From NCBI RefSeq assembly GCF_000189395.1, contig NZ_AEPB01000023.1, positions 1-35,570 of the forward strand: a stretch of DNA of 35,570 nucleotides. The letters are read 5' to 3'. The stretch is from Planococcus donghaensis MPA1U2. GTDB taxonomy: Bacteria; Bacillota; Bacilli; Bacillales_A; Planococcaceae. The position numbers and the translations under genes were made by a program. Each line of letters opens with the position of its first letter. The stretch's first letter is position 1. This document shows, piece by piece, positions 17,315-24,594 of the stretch. Below the pieces are notes generated by a model. It was not told the origin of the DNA, did no database searches, and saw only the letters and a list, made by a program, of their open reading frames with translations.

Positions 17315-18052
17315 ATGTTTGGAATACCCGATTTAATAGCATTAGTAATATCTGCATTTATTATTTTACCGGTAGTGGTCTTTCTGAGACAATCGGGCTA
17401 TTTGTTGATGAGCTTGATCTTAGGTGTGAAAAACCCGAGATTAACTATTGGATCAGGTCCAAGAGTATTCAAAATCGGCTTGTTTGATATACGGAAGTAT
17501 TACCATTTATATAGCTGGTTTTCATATGATTCGCTAAAACGACAAGGAAAGTTTGCTTATGTCGCCCTTTACGCAAGCCCGATTTTATTAAATACAGTGG
17601 TGGCTATTACGTTAAATGCCTTGGTGGCCAATGGCATGTTTGAAGAACGAGCTACTTTTTTCAATCGCTTTGTTTTTTATGCGTTTTATTTTGTCTTATT
17701 TGATGTTATTCCTATGAAGACTGCAAACGGAATGCCGAATAACGGATTGATTATTTATGAAATGCTTCGTTATGGCAAAAGAACGGATTTTAACAACGAA
17801 CCTTTTCTTCCCTCTACTTCAGAAGTGGAAGAGCAATATACCGAAGATGTAGAGAAAATGGAAGAACTTAAAGAACATCAAAAAGATCAAGTAGAACAAG
17901 AACGAAAAAACCACAATATCTCTAGATCCGAAGAACAAGATCGGAAAGAAGAAATTGAAGAAGACAAAGAAGAGAGCCAAGAAAATCTAGAGGAAATCAA
18001 AAATCAAAAGAAAAAACAATTAGAAAAATACGAAGATAATATTCCTCAATGA
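17315..18052 (+). CDS. M50-like membrane protein lacking the zinc site
   Basis: A 245-residue protein. The N-terminal 160 residues hold about four membrane segments (around 6-24, 27-38, 77-103 and 115-133). The segment RQSGYLLMSLILGVKNPRLT (25-44) followed by IGSGPRVFKIG aligns well with the active-site helix and following strand of M50 site-2 proteases (HELGHxxxAxxxGVK...IGxGPxLF). However, the zinc-binding HExxH is RQSGY here. The second M50 motif (N-x-x-P...LDGG) appears as DVIPMKTANGMPNNG, lacking the metal-binding Asp. It is thus probably a catalytically dead paralogue; this is inference from motif shape. The last 80 residues are extremely charged (Glu/Lys/Gln) and coiled-coil-like, probably cytosolic. 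GAAAGGAG precedes the ATG at good spacing. It is transcribed alone. Confidence 0.75.
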   Translation: MFGIPDLIALVISAFIILPVVVFLRQSGYLLMSLILGVKNPRLTIGSGPRVFKIGLFDIRKYYHLYSWFSYDSLKRQGKFAYVALYASPILLNTVVAITLNALVANGMFEERATFFNRFVFYAFYFVLFDVIPMKTANGMPNNGLIIYEMLRYGKRTDFNNEPFLPSTSEVEEQYTEDVEKMEELKEHQKDQVEQERKNHNISRSEEQDRKEEIEEDKEESQENLEEIKNQKKKQLEKYEDNIPQ

Positions 18053-18164
18053 GGATATATCAAAAAATAAGAACTATGTAGACATGAAAGTAGATATCTT
18101 TAACCTAGATTACTTGAATGATAAGATGAACATATAGATTTACCAACAAAAGGAGTGCTCCAAA

Positions 18165-19106
18165 ATGACAAAGAAATCGATGGGGATTCATCACATTACG
18201 GCGATTGTCGCAGATCCGCAAGAAAATGTAGACTTTTATGCCGGTGTGTTGGGATTGCGGTTAGTCAAGAAAACCGTTAATTTTGATGATCCAGAAACAT
18301 ATCACCTGTATTTTGGCGACGAATCAGCAAAGCCAGGTACCATTATTACGTTCTTTCCTTGGGGCAACGCTTATAAAGGGAAAATTGGCGATGGCCAAGT
18401 GGGTGTTACAACGTATGCAGTTCCCACTGGTGCTTTAGCATTCTGGGAAAAGAGACTCCAGAAATTCAACATCTCTTTTTCAAAAGAAACACGTTTTGAA
18501 GAACACTATTTAGTATTTGATGACCCACACGGACTCCATTTAGAATTAGTTGAAAGACAAGAAGGAGAGTCCAGCAATTGGGAGACTCAAGGCGTAACAA
18601 AAGACGTCGCGATTAAAGGATTTGGGGGTGCAACATTATACACAGCTAATGCAGAAAAAACAGCTGAGTTACTAGAAACGGTTATGGGACTAGAAAAAAT
18701 TGGAGAAGAAGATGACTTATTGCGTTACCGCGCAACAAGTGAGATAGGGAATGTGATTGATGTGAAATTGTCTCCTGTCGGTGTAGGGCAGATGGGGGTT
18801 GGAACGGTCCACCATATTGCTTGGCGTGCACAAGATGATGCCGACCAACTGGATTGGAAAGAGCAAATCGAAACATATGGATTAGGTGTGACACCAGTTC
18901 AAGATCGCCAGTATTTTAATGCGATTTATTTCCGTGAATATGGAGACATCCTATTTGAGATTGCAACAGACCCGCCAGGATTTGCAATAGATGAATCACC
19001 GGATTCGTTAGGGGAAAACTTGATGCTACCAGAACAGTATGAACAGCATCGAAAAAATATTCAACGGTTCTTACCGCCTATTCAAGTGCGGAATTTAGAT
19101 GAATAA
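18165..19106 (+). CDS. Ring-cleaving dioxygenase, VOC family (MhqO/MhqA-like)
   Basis: A 313-residue protein made of two VOC (glyoxalase/extradiol dioxygenase) modules, about residues 5-130 and 145-285. Likely metal ligands are the His in GIHHITAI (residues 8-11), the His in VHHIAWRA of the second module and the Glu in DILFEIATDPPGF. The overall pattern matches MhqO/MhqA-type proteins of Bacillus, thiol-dependent or Fe-dependent dioxygenases linked to quinone and hydroquinone detoxification. The upstream 110 bases do not show a clear MhqR operator. AAAGGAG lies about ten bases before the ATG. It is a single gene ending at a bidirectional terminator shared with the convergent proline dehydrogenase gene. 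Confidence 0.88.
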   Translation: MTKKSMGIHHITAIVADPQENVDFYAGVLGLRLVKKTVNFDDPETYHLYFGDESAKPGTIITFFPWGNAYKGKIGDGQVGVTTYAVPTGALAFWEKRLQKFNISFSKETRFEEHYLVFDDPHGLHLELVERQEGESSNWETQGVTKDVAIKGFGGATLYTANAEKTAELLETVMGLEKIGEEDDLLRYRATSEIGNVIDVKLSPVGVGQMGVGTVHHIAWRAQDDADQLDWKEQIETYGLGVTPVQDRQYFNAIYFREYGDILFEIATDPPGFAIDESPDSLGENLMLPEQYEQHRKNIQRFLPPIQVRNLDE

Positions 19107-19145
19107 AAAAGAAGCGCCGCTGAGTTTGTCTCAGGGGTGCTTCTT
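19107..19145 (+). terminator. Bidirectional terminator
   Basis: AAAGAAGCGCCGCTGAG against CTCAGGGGTGCTTCTTT, a 17-position stem with one mismatch and one G-U pair. It lies between convergent genes. Confidence 0.85.
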
Positions 19146-19150
19146 TATAG

Positions 19151-20059
19151 TTATTTCGAAATCATGCTTCTCAACATCAAATTAATGTTTTGAGGCCTTT
19201 CAGCGAGCCTTCTCATATAGTAGGCGTACCAGTCCTGGCCAAAAGGTACATAGGTGGTAAAGGCATAACCTTCTTTTGCTAAGTCTTTTTGCATTTCAGA
19301 ACGAAAGCCATATAACATCTGAAATTCAAAGCGATTCAGAGGAATGTTTTCTTCTTTTACGAATGCTTTTACTTTTTCAATAATATGATGATCATGTGTG
19401 GCAATCGAAGTAAACCCAGGAGATCGCAGATGAATCTTAATGAGCTTTAAATAATTTTCATCGACTTCGTACTTTTCCTGAAATGAAACTTCTGCACTTT
19501 CTTTATAAGCACCTTTTACAAGGCGGAGTCGAACGTTTTTTAAAGTTTCTACATCTTTTTCAGAGCGATACAAATAGGCTTGGATCACTGTACCGACATT
19601 CTCATACTCTGTACGCAAAGCTTCAAGTATATCGAGTGTTTGTTGCAGGTGATTATAATCTTCCATATCTAAGTTGATGAAAATGTCATAGCGAGAAGCT
19701 GCTGCTACGATTTCTTGAATGTTTTTCAGACAAAAATCAAAATCTACATCCAATCCAATTTGAGTCAATTTTACAGACATATGTGCATTGACACCGTAAA
19801 CTTGTATAGATTCAAGTGTTTCTAATATAGCCTCTTTGGCTTTTGTTGCTTCTTCTTTTGTGTGAACAAATTCACCAAGACTATCGATTGTGGCGCTAAT
19901 TCCATTGGCATTTAACTCTTTTACCGACTGCATCATGCTAGCGATGTCAGTTCCGGCAACGACTTTTCCGGCCCCTAGTTTCAGACCCCATTTTTTGGCT
20001 GCACTATTTAGTGGTTGGTTTTTGGACAATGCAATAAAGAAGTTTTTTGTTACACCCAC
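19151..20059 (-). CDS. Proline dehydrogenase (PutB/FadM family)
   Basis: A 302-residue monofunctional PRODH, an FAD beta/alpha-barrel enzyme that oxidises L-proline to pyrroline-5-carboxylate and passes electrons to the membrane quinone pool. Typical segments are TIDSLGEFVHT, VNAHMSVKLTQIGLD, FINLDMEDY, RLRLVKGAYKE, SIATHDHHII, FEFQMLYGFR, and the substrate-binding signature YYMRRLAERPQNI near the C-terminus. The start is GTG with a GGGGGA site eight bases upstream. No pyrroline-5-carboxylate dehydrogenase gene lies nearby, so the second step must be encoded elsewhere. A perfect dyad at 20112-20126, about 55-65 bases upstream, is a possible operator. Confidence 0.92.
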   Translation of the reverse strand: MGVTKNFFIALSKNQPLNSAAKKWGLKLGAGKVVAGTDIASMMQSVKELNANGISATIDSLGEFVHTKEEATKAKEAILETLESIQVYGVNAHMSVKLTQIGLDVDFDFCLKNIQEIVAAASRYDIFINLDMEDYNHLQQTLDILEALRTEYENVGTVIQAYLYRSEKDVETLKNVRLRLVKGAYKESAEVSFQEKYEVDENYLKLIKIHLRSPGFTSIATHDHHIIEKVKAFVKEENIPLNRFEFQMLYGFRSEMQKDLAKEGYAFTTYVPFGQDWYAYYMRRLAERPQNINLMLRSMISK

Positions 20060-20111
20060 TTTTAATTCCCCCTATACTGTTAAAGCACTTTGCGTTCAGA
20101 TAAGCTTTCAT

Positions 20112-20126
20112 ACAGGATTGTCCTGT
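20112..20126. promoter_or_regulatory. Dyad ACAGGA-N3-TCCTGT upstream of proline dehydrogenase gene
   Basis: A perfect six-base inverted repeat with a three-base centre, 53 bases upstream of the proline dehydrogenase start codon. There is no T run after it in either direction, so an operator fits better than a terminator. Confidence 0.4.
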
Positions 20127-20353
20127 TTAATAAGAAACCGTTTATATTCCAAGGGAGTTCGTGTAGAATCCTTTGTTATCTCAGAGCATATCATATATTT
20201 ACTGAAAACTAAAAATATGAGGAAATAACGAAATTTATAAGAGATAACTTTTCGTCAATTAGTGGTTAATAGGAAAATACTAAATTAGAAATACAAAGAG
20301 ATAAAAAAGTGTAGAATAGAACAAGCGATTGAAGAAAAGTGAGGGGGGATAAA

Positions 20354-21763
20354 ATGAATCAAAAAGCTACCACAGGCTTTATAATATCCGTTACAGGCTA
20401 TGGCTTGGTGCATTTTATCACCTATTTTTATGAAAGTGTATTATTAACTTTGCTGCTTTCAGTTTTGGGTGTGGTGCTATTACTATTCGCTGCAATCCTA
20501 ATGCCGTTTAAAAAGTTTCAACTCCAAATGTGGTTAATTATTATGGCTATAGTGATGTTATTTTTCACTAGCGACTCGTTTGGTGGAGACTTAATCAAAG
20601 GGTTGCAACAAATGAGAAATTTAGTTGGTTTGTTATTAGTTGTGCCTATGATTAGCTGGGTTTTAAAAGAAGAGCCTTATATAGAAGAGATAATGAGTTA
20701 TGCTCATAATTTTTTAAACCAAAGCCAGAAATTTTATTTTGGTCTTATGGCAATGACGCAAGTGATTTCGCATTTTCTATTATTTGGTGTCGTACCGATG
20801 ATGTATCATTTTATCGATACTTTTTTAAAAGATCACAAAGGGGAAGCGTGGGAAAACTTCAAAGGAACTGCAATTCTCCGTGGTTTTGGGCTTTCTACAT
20901 TATGGGTAATTAGTATTCCGAGCTTCATTTTTGCAGTAGAGGCATTAGATGCAACACTTTGGAAATCTATGCTGCTGGGGTTTGTCTTTGCATTAGCGGG
21001 AACCGTTTTATCGGTTATCTTTTCTTATTATCAAGAAAAGAAATACGGAGTGGACTTTTCAGGTATTTTAGGAGATGAAATAGCAAAGGCTATGAAAAAT
21101 TCTCGGAATCAAGGAAAGTGGAATAAAGATGTAGCGGAATTTGTCTTTTTGTTTATCTCTTTGTTTGGAACCATTTTCTTTATCCATGAAATTACGGGAC
21201 TTGAGTTTTTGTTGACCATTCCGCTAGTCATACTTGTATGGACATTTCTTTATTTTCTTATTAAACGAAGAATGCCAAGTTTTGTTGGTGAAAGCCAATA
21301 CTACCTTTCAAAAGGAATCGCAAAACAAGCGCAACAATACAGTATTTTGGTCGCTGCAGGCTTATTGATTTATATTTTAAATCAATCGAACGTGGGAGAT
21401 TATGTTATTAATGGTATGAACTTTTTGACGGGGATCATTCCTTTGTTAAATATCTTGTTTTTATTACCGTTTATTGTGATTCTCCTCGGTTTTATCGGAT
21501 TAGGCCCGCTGCCTGTCATCGTTTTAGTGACAGGTATATTAGAGGCTATTCCTTTTCCCTATCCGCCGGAATTGGTTGTATTAGCCGTTACATCAGGAAG
21601 TGTGATATCCATCATTTTATCGCCTTTTGTTATGCCGGTGATTATACTAAGTAGTGTCAACGGATTAAGTGGGATACGCAACGGCCTCCAATTCAATTTG
21701 AAATTTGCTATCGCTTTTTATATCATGGTCCAATTATTTATTCAAACAGTTATTCATTTATAG
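20354..21763 (+). CDS. Polytopic membrane protein, possible transporter
   Basis: A 469-residue, very hydrophobic protein with about 11 or 12 predicted membrane helices (for example around residues 8-25, 30-48, 57-70, 80-98, 125-150, 175-195, 205-225, 260-300, 330-350, 360-395, 415-450). I do not recognise the family with certainty. The late segment GFIGLGPLPVIVLVTGILEA followed by VTSGSVISIILSPFVMPVII resembles the re-entrant loops of ion-transporter superfamily proteins, with small residues and a Ser-Pro turn, but this is only an impression. The ATG at 20354 has GAGGGGGGA well placed; a GTG at 20339 lies inside that site region. It is a single gene with a hairpin terminator. Confidence 0.75.
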   Translation: MNQKATTGFIISVTGYGLVHFITYFYESVLLTLLLSVLGVVLLLFAAILMPFKKFQLQMWLIIMAIVMLFFTSDSFGGDLIKGLQQMRNLVGLLLVVPMISWVLKEEPYIEEIMSYAHNFLNQSQKFYFGLMAMTQVISHFLLFGVVPMMYHFIDTFLKDHKGEAWENFKGTAILRGFGLSTLWVISIPSFIFAVEALDATLWKSMLLGFVFALAGTVLSVIFSYYQEKKYGVDFSGILGDEIAKAMKNSRNQGKWNKDVAEFVFLFISLFGTIFFIHEITGLEFLLTIPLVILVWTFLYFLIKRRMPSFVGESQYYLSKGIAKQAQQYSILVAAGLLIYILNQSNVGDYVINGMNFLTGIIPLLNILFLLPFIVILLGFIGLGPLPVIVLVTGILEAIPFPYPPELVVLAVTSGSVISIILSPFVMPVIILSSVNGLSGIRNGLQFNLKFAIAFYIMVQLFIQTVIHL

Positions 21764-21773
21764 CGAGATTATT

Positions 21774-21813
21774 AATGCATGTAAAAGACCTTCCGAGCTT
21801 TTACATGCATTTT
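21774..21813 (+). terminator. Terminator after the membrane protein gene
   Basis: A perfect 14-base-pair stem AATGCATGTAAAAG/CTTTTACATGCATT with a ten-base loop, followed by TTT. Confidence 0.85.
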
Positions 21814-21834
21814 ACTAGCTCATAAGGAGAGACA

Positions 21835-21863
21835 TTGAAAGCCTGTTCCCCATGACGTATAAT
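21835..21863 (+). promoter_or_regulatory. Orphan sigma-A promoter
   Basis: TTGAAA, exactly 17 bases, TATAAT: close to the ideal vegetative consensus. No coding gene lies downstream on this strand; transcription would run into the inverted-repeat element at 21941-22397. Confidence 0.6.
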
Positions 21864-22022
21864 TCGAAATAACTGAATATTAAAAATGGGGAGTGTGTAT
21901 AAGGGTTAAAAGTAAAAGTGATGTCCTAAAACGATAAAAACCGCCACTTAAATGTGACGGTCCAGATTGTAGACAAAAGTATAGTAATTTATTATTTCGT
22001 ATTTATATAGGGTCCTCCGCAC

Positions 22023-22118
22023 CAAACGGACGCTTTCCGCGGACGAAGCGCTGAGCCTCCTCGTCGCAAGCTCCTGCGGGGTCTCATCACTCCGTTCTTC
22101 CGCAGGAGTCGCCGTTTG
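22023..22118. repeat. GC-rich structured repeat unit, left copy
   Basis: A 96-base unit closed by CAAACGG/CCGTTTG, with an inner nine-base stem CTCCTGCGG (22071-22079) and CCGCAGGAG (22100-22108). It shares its core with the inverted right copy. Confidence 0.7.
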
Positions 22119-22218
22119 ATGCTCCAGATCCTTGGGTGACTAGTTAAAAAGACTTCACAACGTTTTTATTTGTAAATAGTAGACTAAGATAACTTACTTT
22201 GATATAAGCAAGAAGATT

Positions 22219-22338
22219 CCAAGCGGGCTGGCCGCGAAGACTCCTGTGGGACAGCGAAAGCTGAAGACCCCGCAGGAACGCCAGTGACGAGGAGGCTGAA
22301 GCTGAGCCCACGGAAAGCGAAGTGGCCAGCCCGCTTGG
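22219..22338. repeat. GC-rich structured repeat unit, right copy (inverted)
   Basis: A 120-base unit closed by a perfect 15-base-pair stem, CCAAGCGGGCTGGCC at 22219-22233 and its complement at 22324-22338, extendable to 17 pairs with one G-U. An inner TCCTGTGG/CCGCAGGA arm mirrors that of the left copy. Confidence 0.75.
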
Positions 22339-22377
22339 AGGCTATTCACTTTAATGAGACTTTGTCTACAGTCTGAA

Positions 22378-22397
22378 CCGCCACTTAAACGTGGCGG
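22378..22397 (-). terminator. Possible aroK terminator (outer repeat hairpin)
   Basis: CCGCCAC-TTAAAC-GTGGCGG forms a perfect seven-base-pair stem eight bases after the aroK stop codon on the minus strand. There is no long T run, so termination efficiency is doubtful; it is also part of the composite repeat. Confidence 0.4.
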
Positions 22398-22405
22398 TCT
22401 GCTAG

Positions 22406-22966
22406 TTATTTTGGTTGAGGCGCATGGATCTCCCAAGATAACTTCAACGCATCTGCCAAATACTCGGCGGCTTCTTCCGCTTTAAAGTTATCGACTTGAA
22501 ACTTAGAGTGATTGAGGGAGTAACTATTTTGTCGTTCAAGAAATAGTGATTTGATATCTTCAAGAGAGCGCCCTTTTAACAAAGGTCGGTTATCCGTGAG
22601 AATTTGGATTCGGTCTTTCCAAGATTCCCATGAAATGTCGAGAAACAAGACGATGCAATTGGTCATGCACATGTCTTGAATTTCTTTCTGTAAAAAGGCA
22701 CCGCCTCCAACAGAAATGATGTTGAGTGGCTGCTTACTGTATTTTTCAATCAAGTCTTTTTCTTTAGCACGAAATACCTGTTCACCGTATTGCTCGAATA
22801 TTTGTGGGATTGGCATAGCAAACTCTTTCTCGATTTCCGCATCGATATCTACAAAATTGCGATACAGTTTTTGGGCTAGTAACTTTCCGACAGTAGTTTT
22901 TCCTACTCCCATAAAACCAATGCACACAATACTTTTTTCACGGATAGATAAACCGAAGTTTCTCAT
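22406..22966 (-). CDS. aroK: Shikimate kinase
   Basis: A 186-residue P-loop kinase that phosphorylates shikimate to shikimate-3-phosphate with ATP in aromatic amino acid synthesis. The Walker A loop GFMGVGKTT is at 17-25, the shikimate-binding Asp in VDIDAEIE (39-46), an Arg in FRAKE (65-69), GGGA at 87-90, and the lid arginine in NRPLL (126-130). The length is normal for a monofunctional enzyme. The ATG follows AAGG at about eight bases. No other aro gene lies nearby. Its 3' end abuts the composite inverted repeat, whose outer hairpin may act as its terminator. Confidence 0.93.
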   Translation of the reverse strand: MRNFGLSIREKSIVCIGFMGVGKTTVGKLLAQKLYRNFVDIDAEIEKEFAMPIPQIFEQYGEQVFRAKEKDLIEKYSKQPLNIISVGGGAFLQKEIQDMCMTNCIVLFLDISWESWKDRIQILTDNRPLLKGRSLEDIKSLFLERQNSYSLNHSKFQVDNFKAEEAAEYLADALKLSWEIHAPQPK

Positions 22967-23154
22967 GGGTAACCTTCTTTCTCTTTAGAGTGATTAGTCG
23001 GGTTCATAGCCTACTTTACCTTATCTGTGCCAAAAATTCATCGGGTTGTGTGAATATATAAGTTTTATCCATGAATTCCGATTTAACTGTAGTTAATAGA
23101 ATGATTCTGAACTGTTTTTTTAGTGGGAAATTAGTTAGTCTAGGGGGTAGTTTG

Positions 23155-24195
23155 ATGGCAACGAGTTATGTATTGACAGGATCGTATGCATCCGAAAAAG
23201 AGCCGGGTATTAAACTTTGGGAATTCGAAAAGAGCAAAGGACAGCTAACCGAGTTAACGAGCATTGAGGGCATTGAACGTCCTTCTTTTCTTGCGGTTCA
23301 TCCAAATGGCACGAGCTTTGTTGCGACTAGCGAAGTCGGGGATGGAGAGCTAGTTAGTTATTGGATTCATCCAACCACCAAAAAAATAATGGAAATCAAT
23401 CGGCAATCTTCGAATGGCGATCATCCAGCACATGTGACCATCGATGAGACGGGAAATTGGTTGTTGTCTGTTACTTATTCAGGAGCAACTATCAATGTCT
23501 ATCCTCTTTTGGCAGATGGTGCAATCGGAGAGTTAGCATTTTCTATAAAGCACGAAGGTTCTGGTCCAAATAAGGAAAGACAAGATGCAGCTCATCCCCA
23601 TTCAATTATTCAAGTACCAGGAAAAAATCTATTTCTTGTATCTGATTTGGGAACAGATACAATCAGTACCTATAAGTTAGATGCTGAAAAAGGCGAGTTA
23701 TCGCTTCGGTATACGGTACAAACAGAAGCAGGTGCAGGACCGCGTCATTTAAGTTTTCATCCTACAAGGCCCTTCGTCTATTCAGTAAATGAACTGAACT
23801 CTACATTAATGGTCTATGAAATCAGTCGTGAAGGGCAACTGGAATTTATTCAATTGCTGCCACTAGTACCAGATAGCTATGAAGGAGAAAATACGAGTGC
23901 AGAAATTGCTGTGTCGAGCGATGGCAAATTTGTTTATGCATCAAACCGGGGGCATGACAGTATAGCTTCTTTCGCCGTGCAAGCTAATGGGACTTTAGAA
24001 AATTTAGGATTAGCGGGGTCCGGGGGAGAAGGACCAAGACATTTTGGGGTTATGCCAGAAGATGATTGGTTAATTGTAGCGAATGAAAATTCACATACGT
24101 TAACGGTTTTAAAAATGGGAAATGCGGGCACACCTTGTACAATTGAAAATATTATCCAAACGACAGCTCCCGTTTGTGTCAAAGTAATTAAATAA
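23155..24195 (+). CDS. pgl: 6-phosphogluconolactonase, beta-propeller type
   Basis: A 346-residue lactonase of the seven-bladed beta-propeller family (YkgB/Pgl of B. subtilis, about the same length). The family hydrolyses 6-phosphogluconolactone in the oxidative pentose phosphate pathway. Repeated blade motifs are visible, such as RPSFLAVHPNG, HPAHVTIDETGNWL, AHPHSIIQVPG, GPRHLSFHPTRPFVYSVNE, EIAVSSDGKFVYASNRGHDS and GPRHFGVMPEDDWLIVANE. The conserved HPHS, GPRH and SNRGHDS segments are the hallmark of the active-site face. I chose the ATG at 23155, which has AGGGGG about eight bases upstream, over an ATG at 23071 that would add an unrelated N-terminus without a ribosome site. It is a single gene with a hairpin after it. 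Confidence 0.88.
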   Translation: MATSYVLTGSYASEKEPGIKLWEFEKSKGQLTELTSIEGIERPSFLAVHPNGTSFVATSEVGDGELVSYWIHPTTKKIMEINRQSSNGDHPAHVTIDETGNWLLSVTYSGATINVYPLLADGAIGELAFSIKHEGSGPNKERQDAAHPHSIIQVPGKNLFLVSDLGTDTISTYKLDAEKGELSLRYTVQTEAGAGPRHLSFHPTRPFVYSVNELNSTLMVYEISREGQLEFIQLLPLVPDSYEGENTSAEIAVSSDGKFVYASNRGHDSIASFAVQANGTLENLGLAGSGGEGPRHFGVMPEDDWLIVANENSHTLTVLKMGNAGTPCTIENIIQTTAPVCVKVIK

Positions 24196-24210
24196 AACCC
24201 ATGAGACAAA

Positions 24211-24259
24211 AAACACCTAAAATCGAAGGTCTGAAAACCTGGCGAATTTAGGTGTTTCT
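24211..24259 (+). terminator. Bidirectional terminator between pgl and sco operon
   Basis: AAACACCTAAAATCG against CGAATTTAGGTGTTT (one mismatch), with an inner AGGT/ACCT arm. A and T runs flank it and the genes converge. Confidence 0.85.
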
Positions 24260-24260
24260 T

Positions 24261-24590
24261 TTACCAATCCTTAGATTCCTTTTCAATAATGCCAAGCTCT
24301 TTCATAAGACGCGTAAAGCCGCTATCACGATTTCCTGCAAAAGCGATTTCAGTGCAAGTAGAGTGAGGAGGGTAATTAAGCTCTTGAGCCTCTTCTAACG
24401 TGGCTTCTTCTAAAAAATTTGTCGCATCAGCTTCTTCAAAACAAGAAGGGGCGATATATGTTCTGTACGTGTGCTCAAGTATGACGCGACTTTCCGGTGC
24501 TGGTTCGTTTTCTCTTGGTAAAAAAAACAAGAGCAATAACACTGCGACAGCTAGTAGCAGAGCACTCATCCAAATTTCTTTCTTTTTCAT
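24261..24590 (-). CDS. Two-cysteine membrane-anchored protein beside Sco
   Basis: A 109-residue protein that I do not recognise. It has a basic N-terminus (MKKKE), one transmembrane helix (about residues 8-24) and an acidic extracytoplasmic part (25-109). Two cysteines, Cys50 (APSCFEE) and Cys79 (HSTCTEI), could form a disulfide or a metal site with nearby His76. It starts four bases after the sco stop codon, and its GGAGG ribosome site lies inside the last sco codons, so the two genes are translationally coupled. This suggests a role with Sco in copper or thiol chemistry outside the membrane, but that is inference from context only. Confidence 0.75.
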   Translation of the reverse strand: MKKKEIWMSALLLAVAVLLLLFFLPRENEPAPESRVILEHTYRTYIAPSCFEEADATNFLEEATLEEAQELNYPPHSTCTEIAFAGNRDSGFTRLMKELGIIEKESKDW

Positions 24591-24594
24591 AAAG

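Larger units (their letters stand above)
21941..22397. repeat. Composite nested inverted repeat without genes
   Basis: A gene-free block with mirrored organisation. Outer ends are two near-identical hairpins, CCGCCAC-loop-GTGACGG at 21941-21960 and CCGCCAC-loop-GTGGCGG at 22378-22397. Just inside are inverted copies of a 17-base motif: CAGATTGTAGACAAAAGT at 21963-21980 and the complement of CAGACTGTAGACAAAGT at 22359-22375. Inside these are two GC-rich structured units in opposite orientation (22023-22118 and 22219-22338), sharing a core with GCCTCCTCGTC and TCCTGCGGGGTCT. An AT-rich linker separates them. Similar GC-rich units are, as I recall, frequent between genes in Bacillaceae and Planococcaceae. 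No transposase is present; a miniature mobile element or a repeated structural unit is possible. Confidence 0.75.

Noticed and set aside
18053-18164. MhqR-type operator before the VOC dioxygenase gene
   Set aside because: I looked for an ATCTCG-type palindrome and found only AT-rich imperfect repeats, so no operator is claimed.
22194-22436. Open frame of 80 codons on the minus strand across the right GC-rich repeat unit
   Set aside because: It lies inside structured repeat DNA and the end of aroK, has no ribosome binding site, and has the composition expected from the repeat, so it is very unlikely to be a gene.
22716-22988. Plus-strand open frame antisense to aroK
   Set aside because: It is a shadow of the aroK coding strand with no start signal and ends in non-coding DNA.
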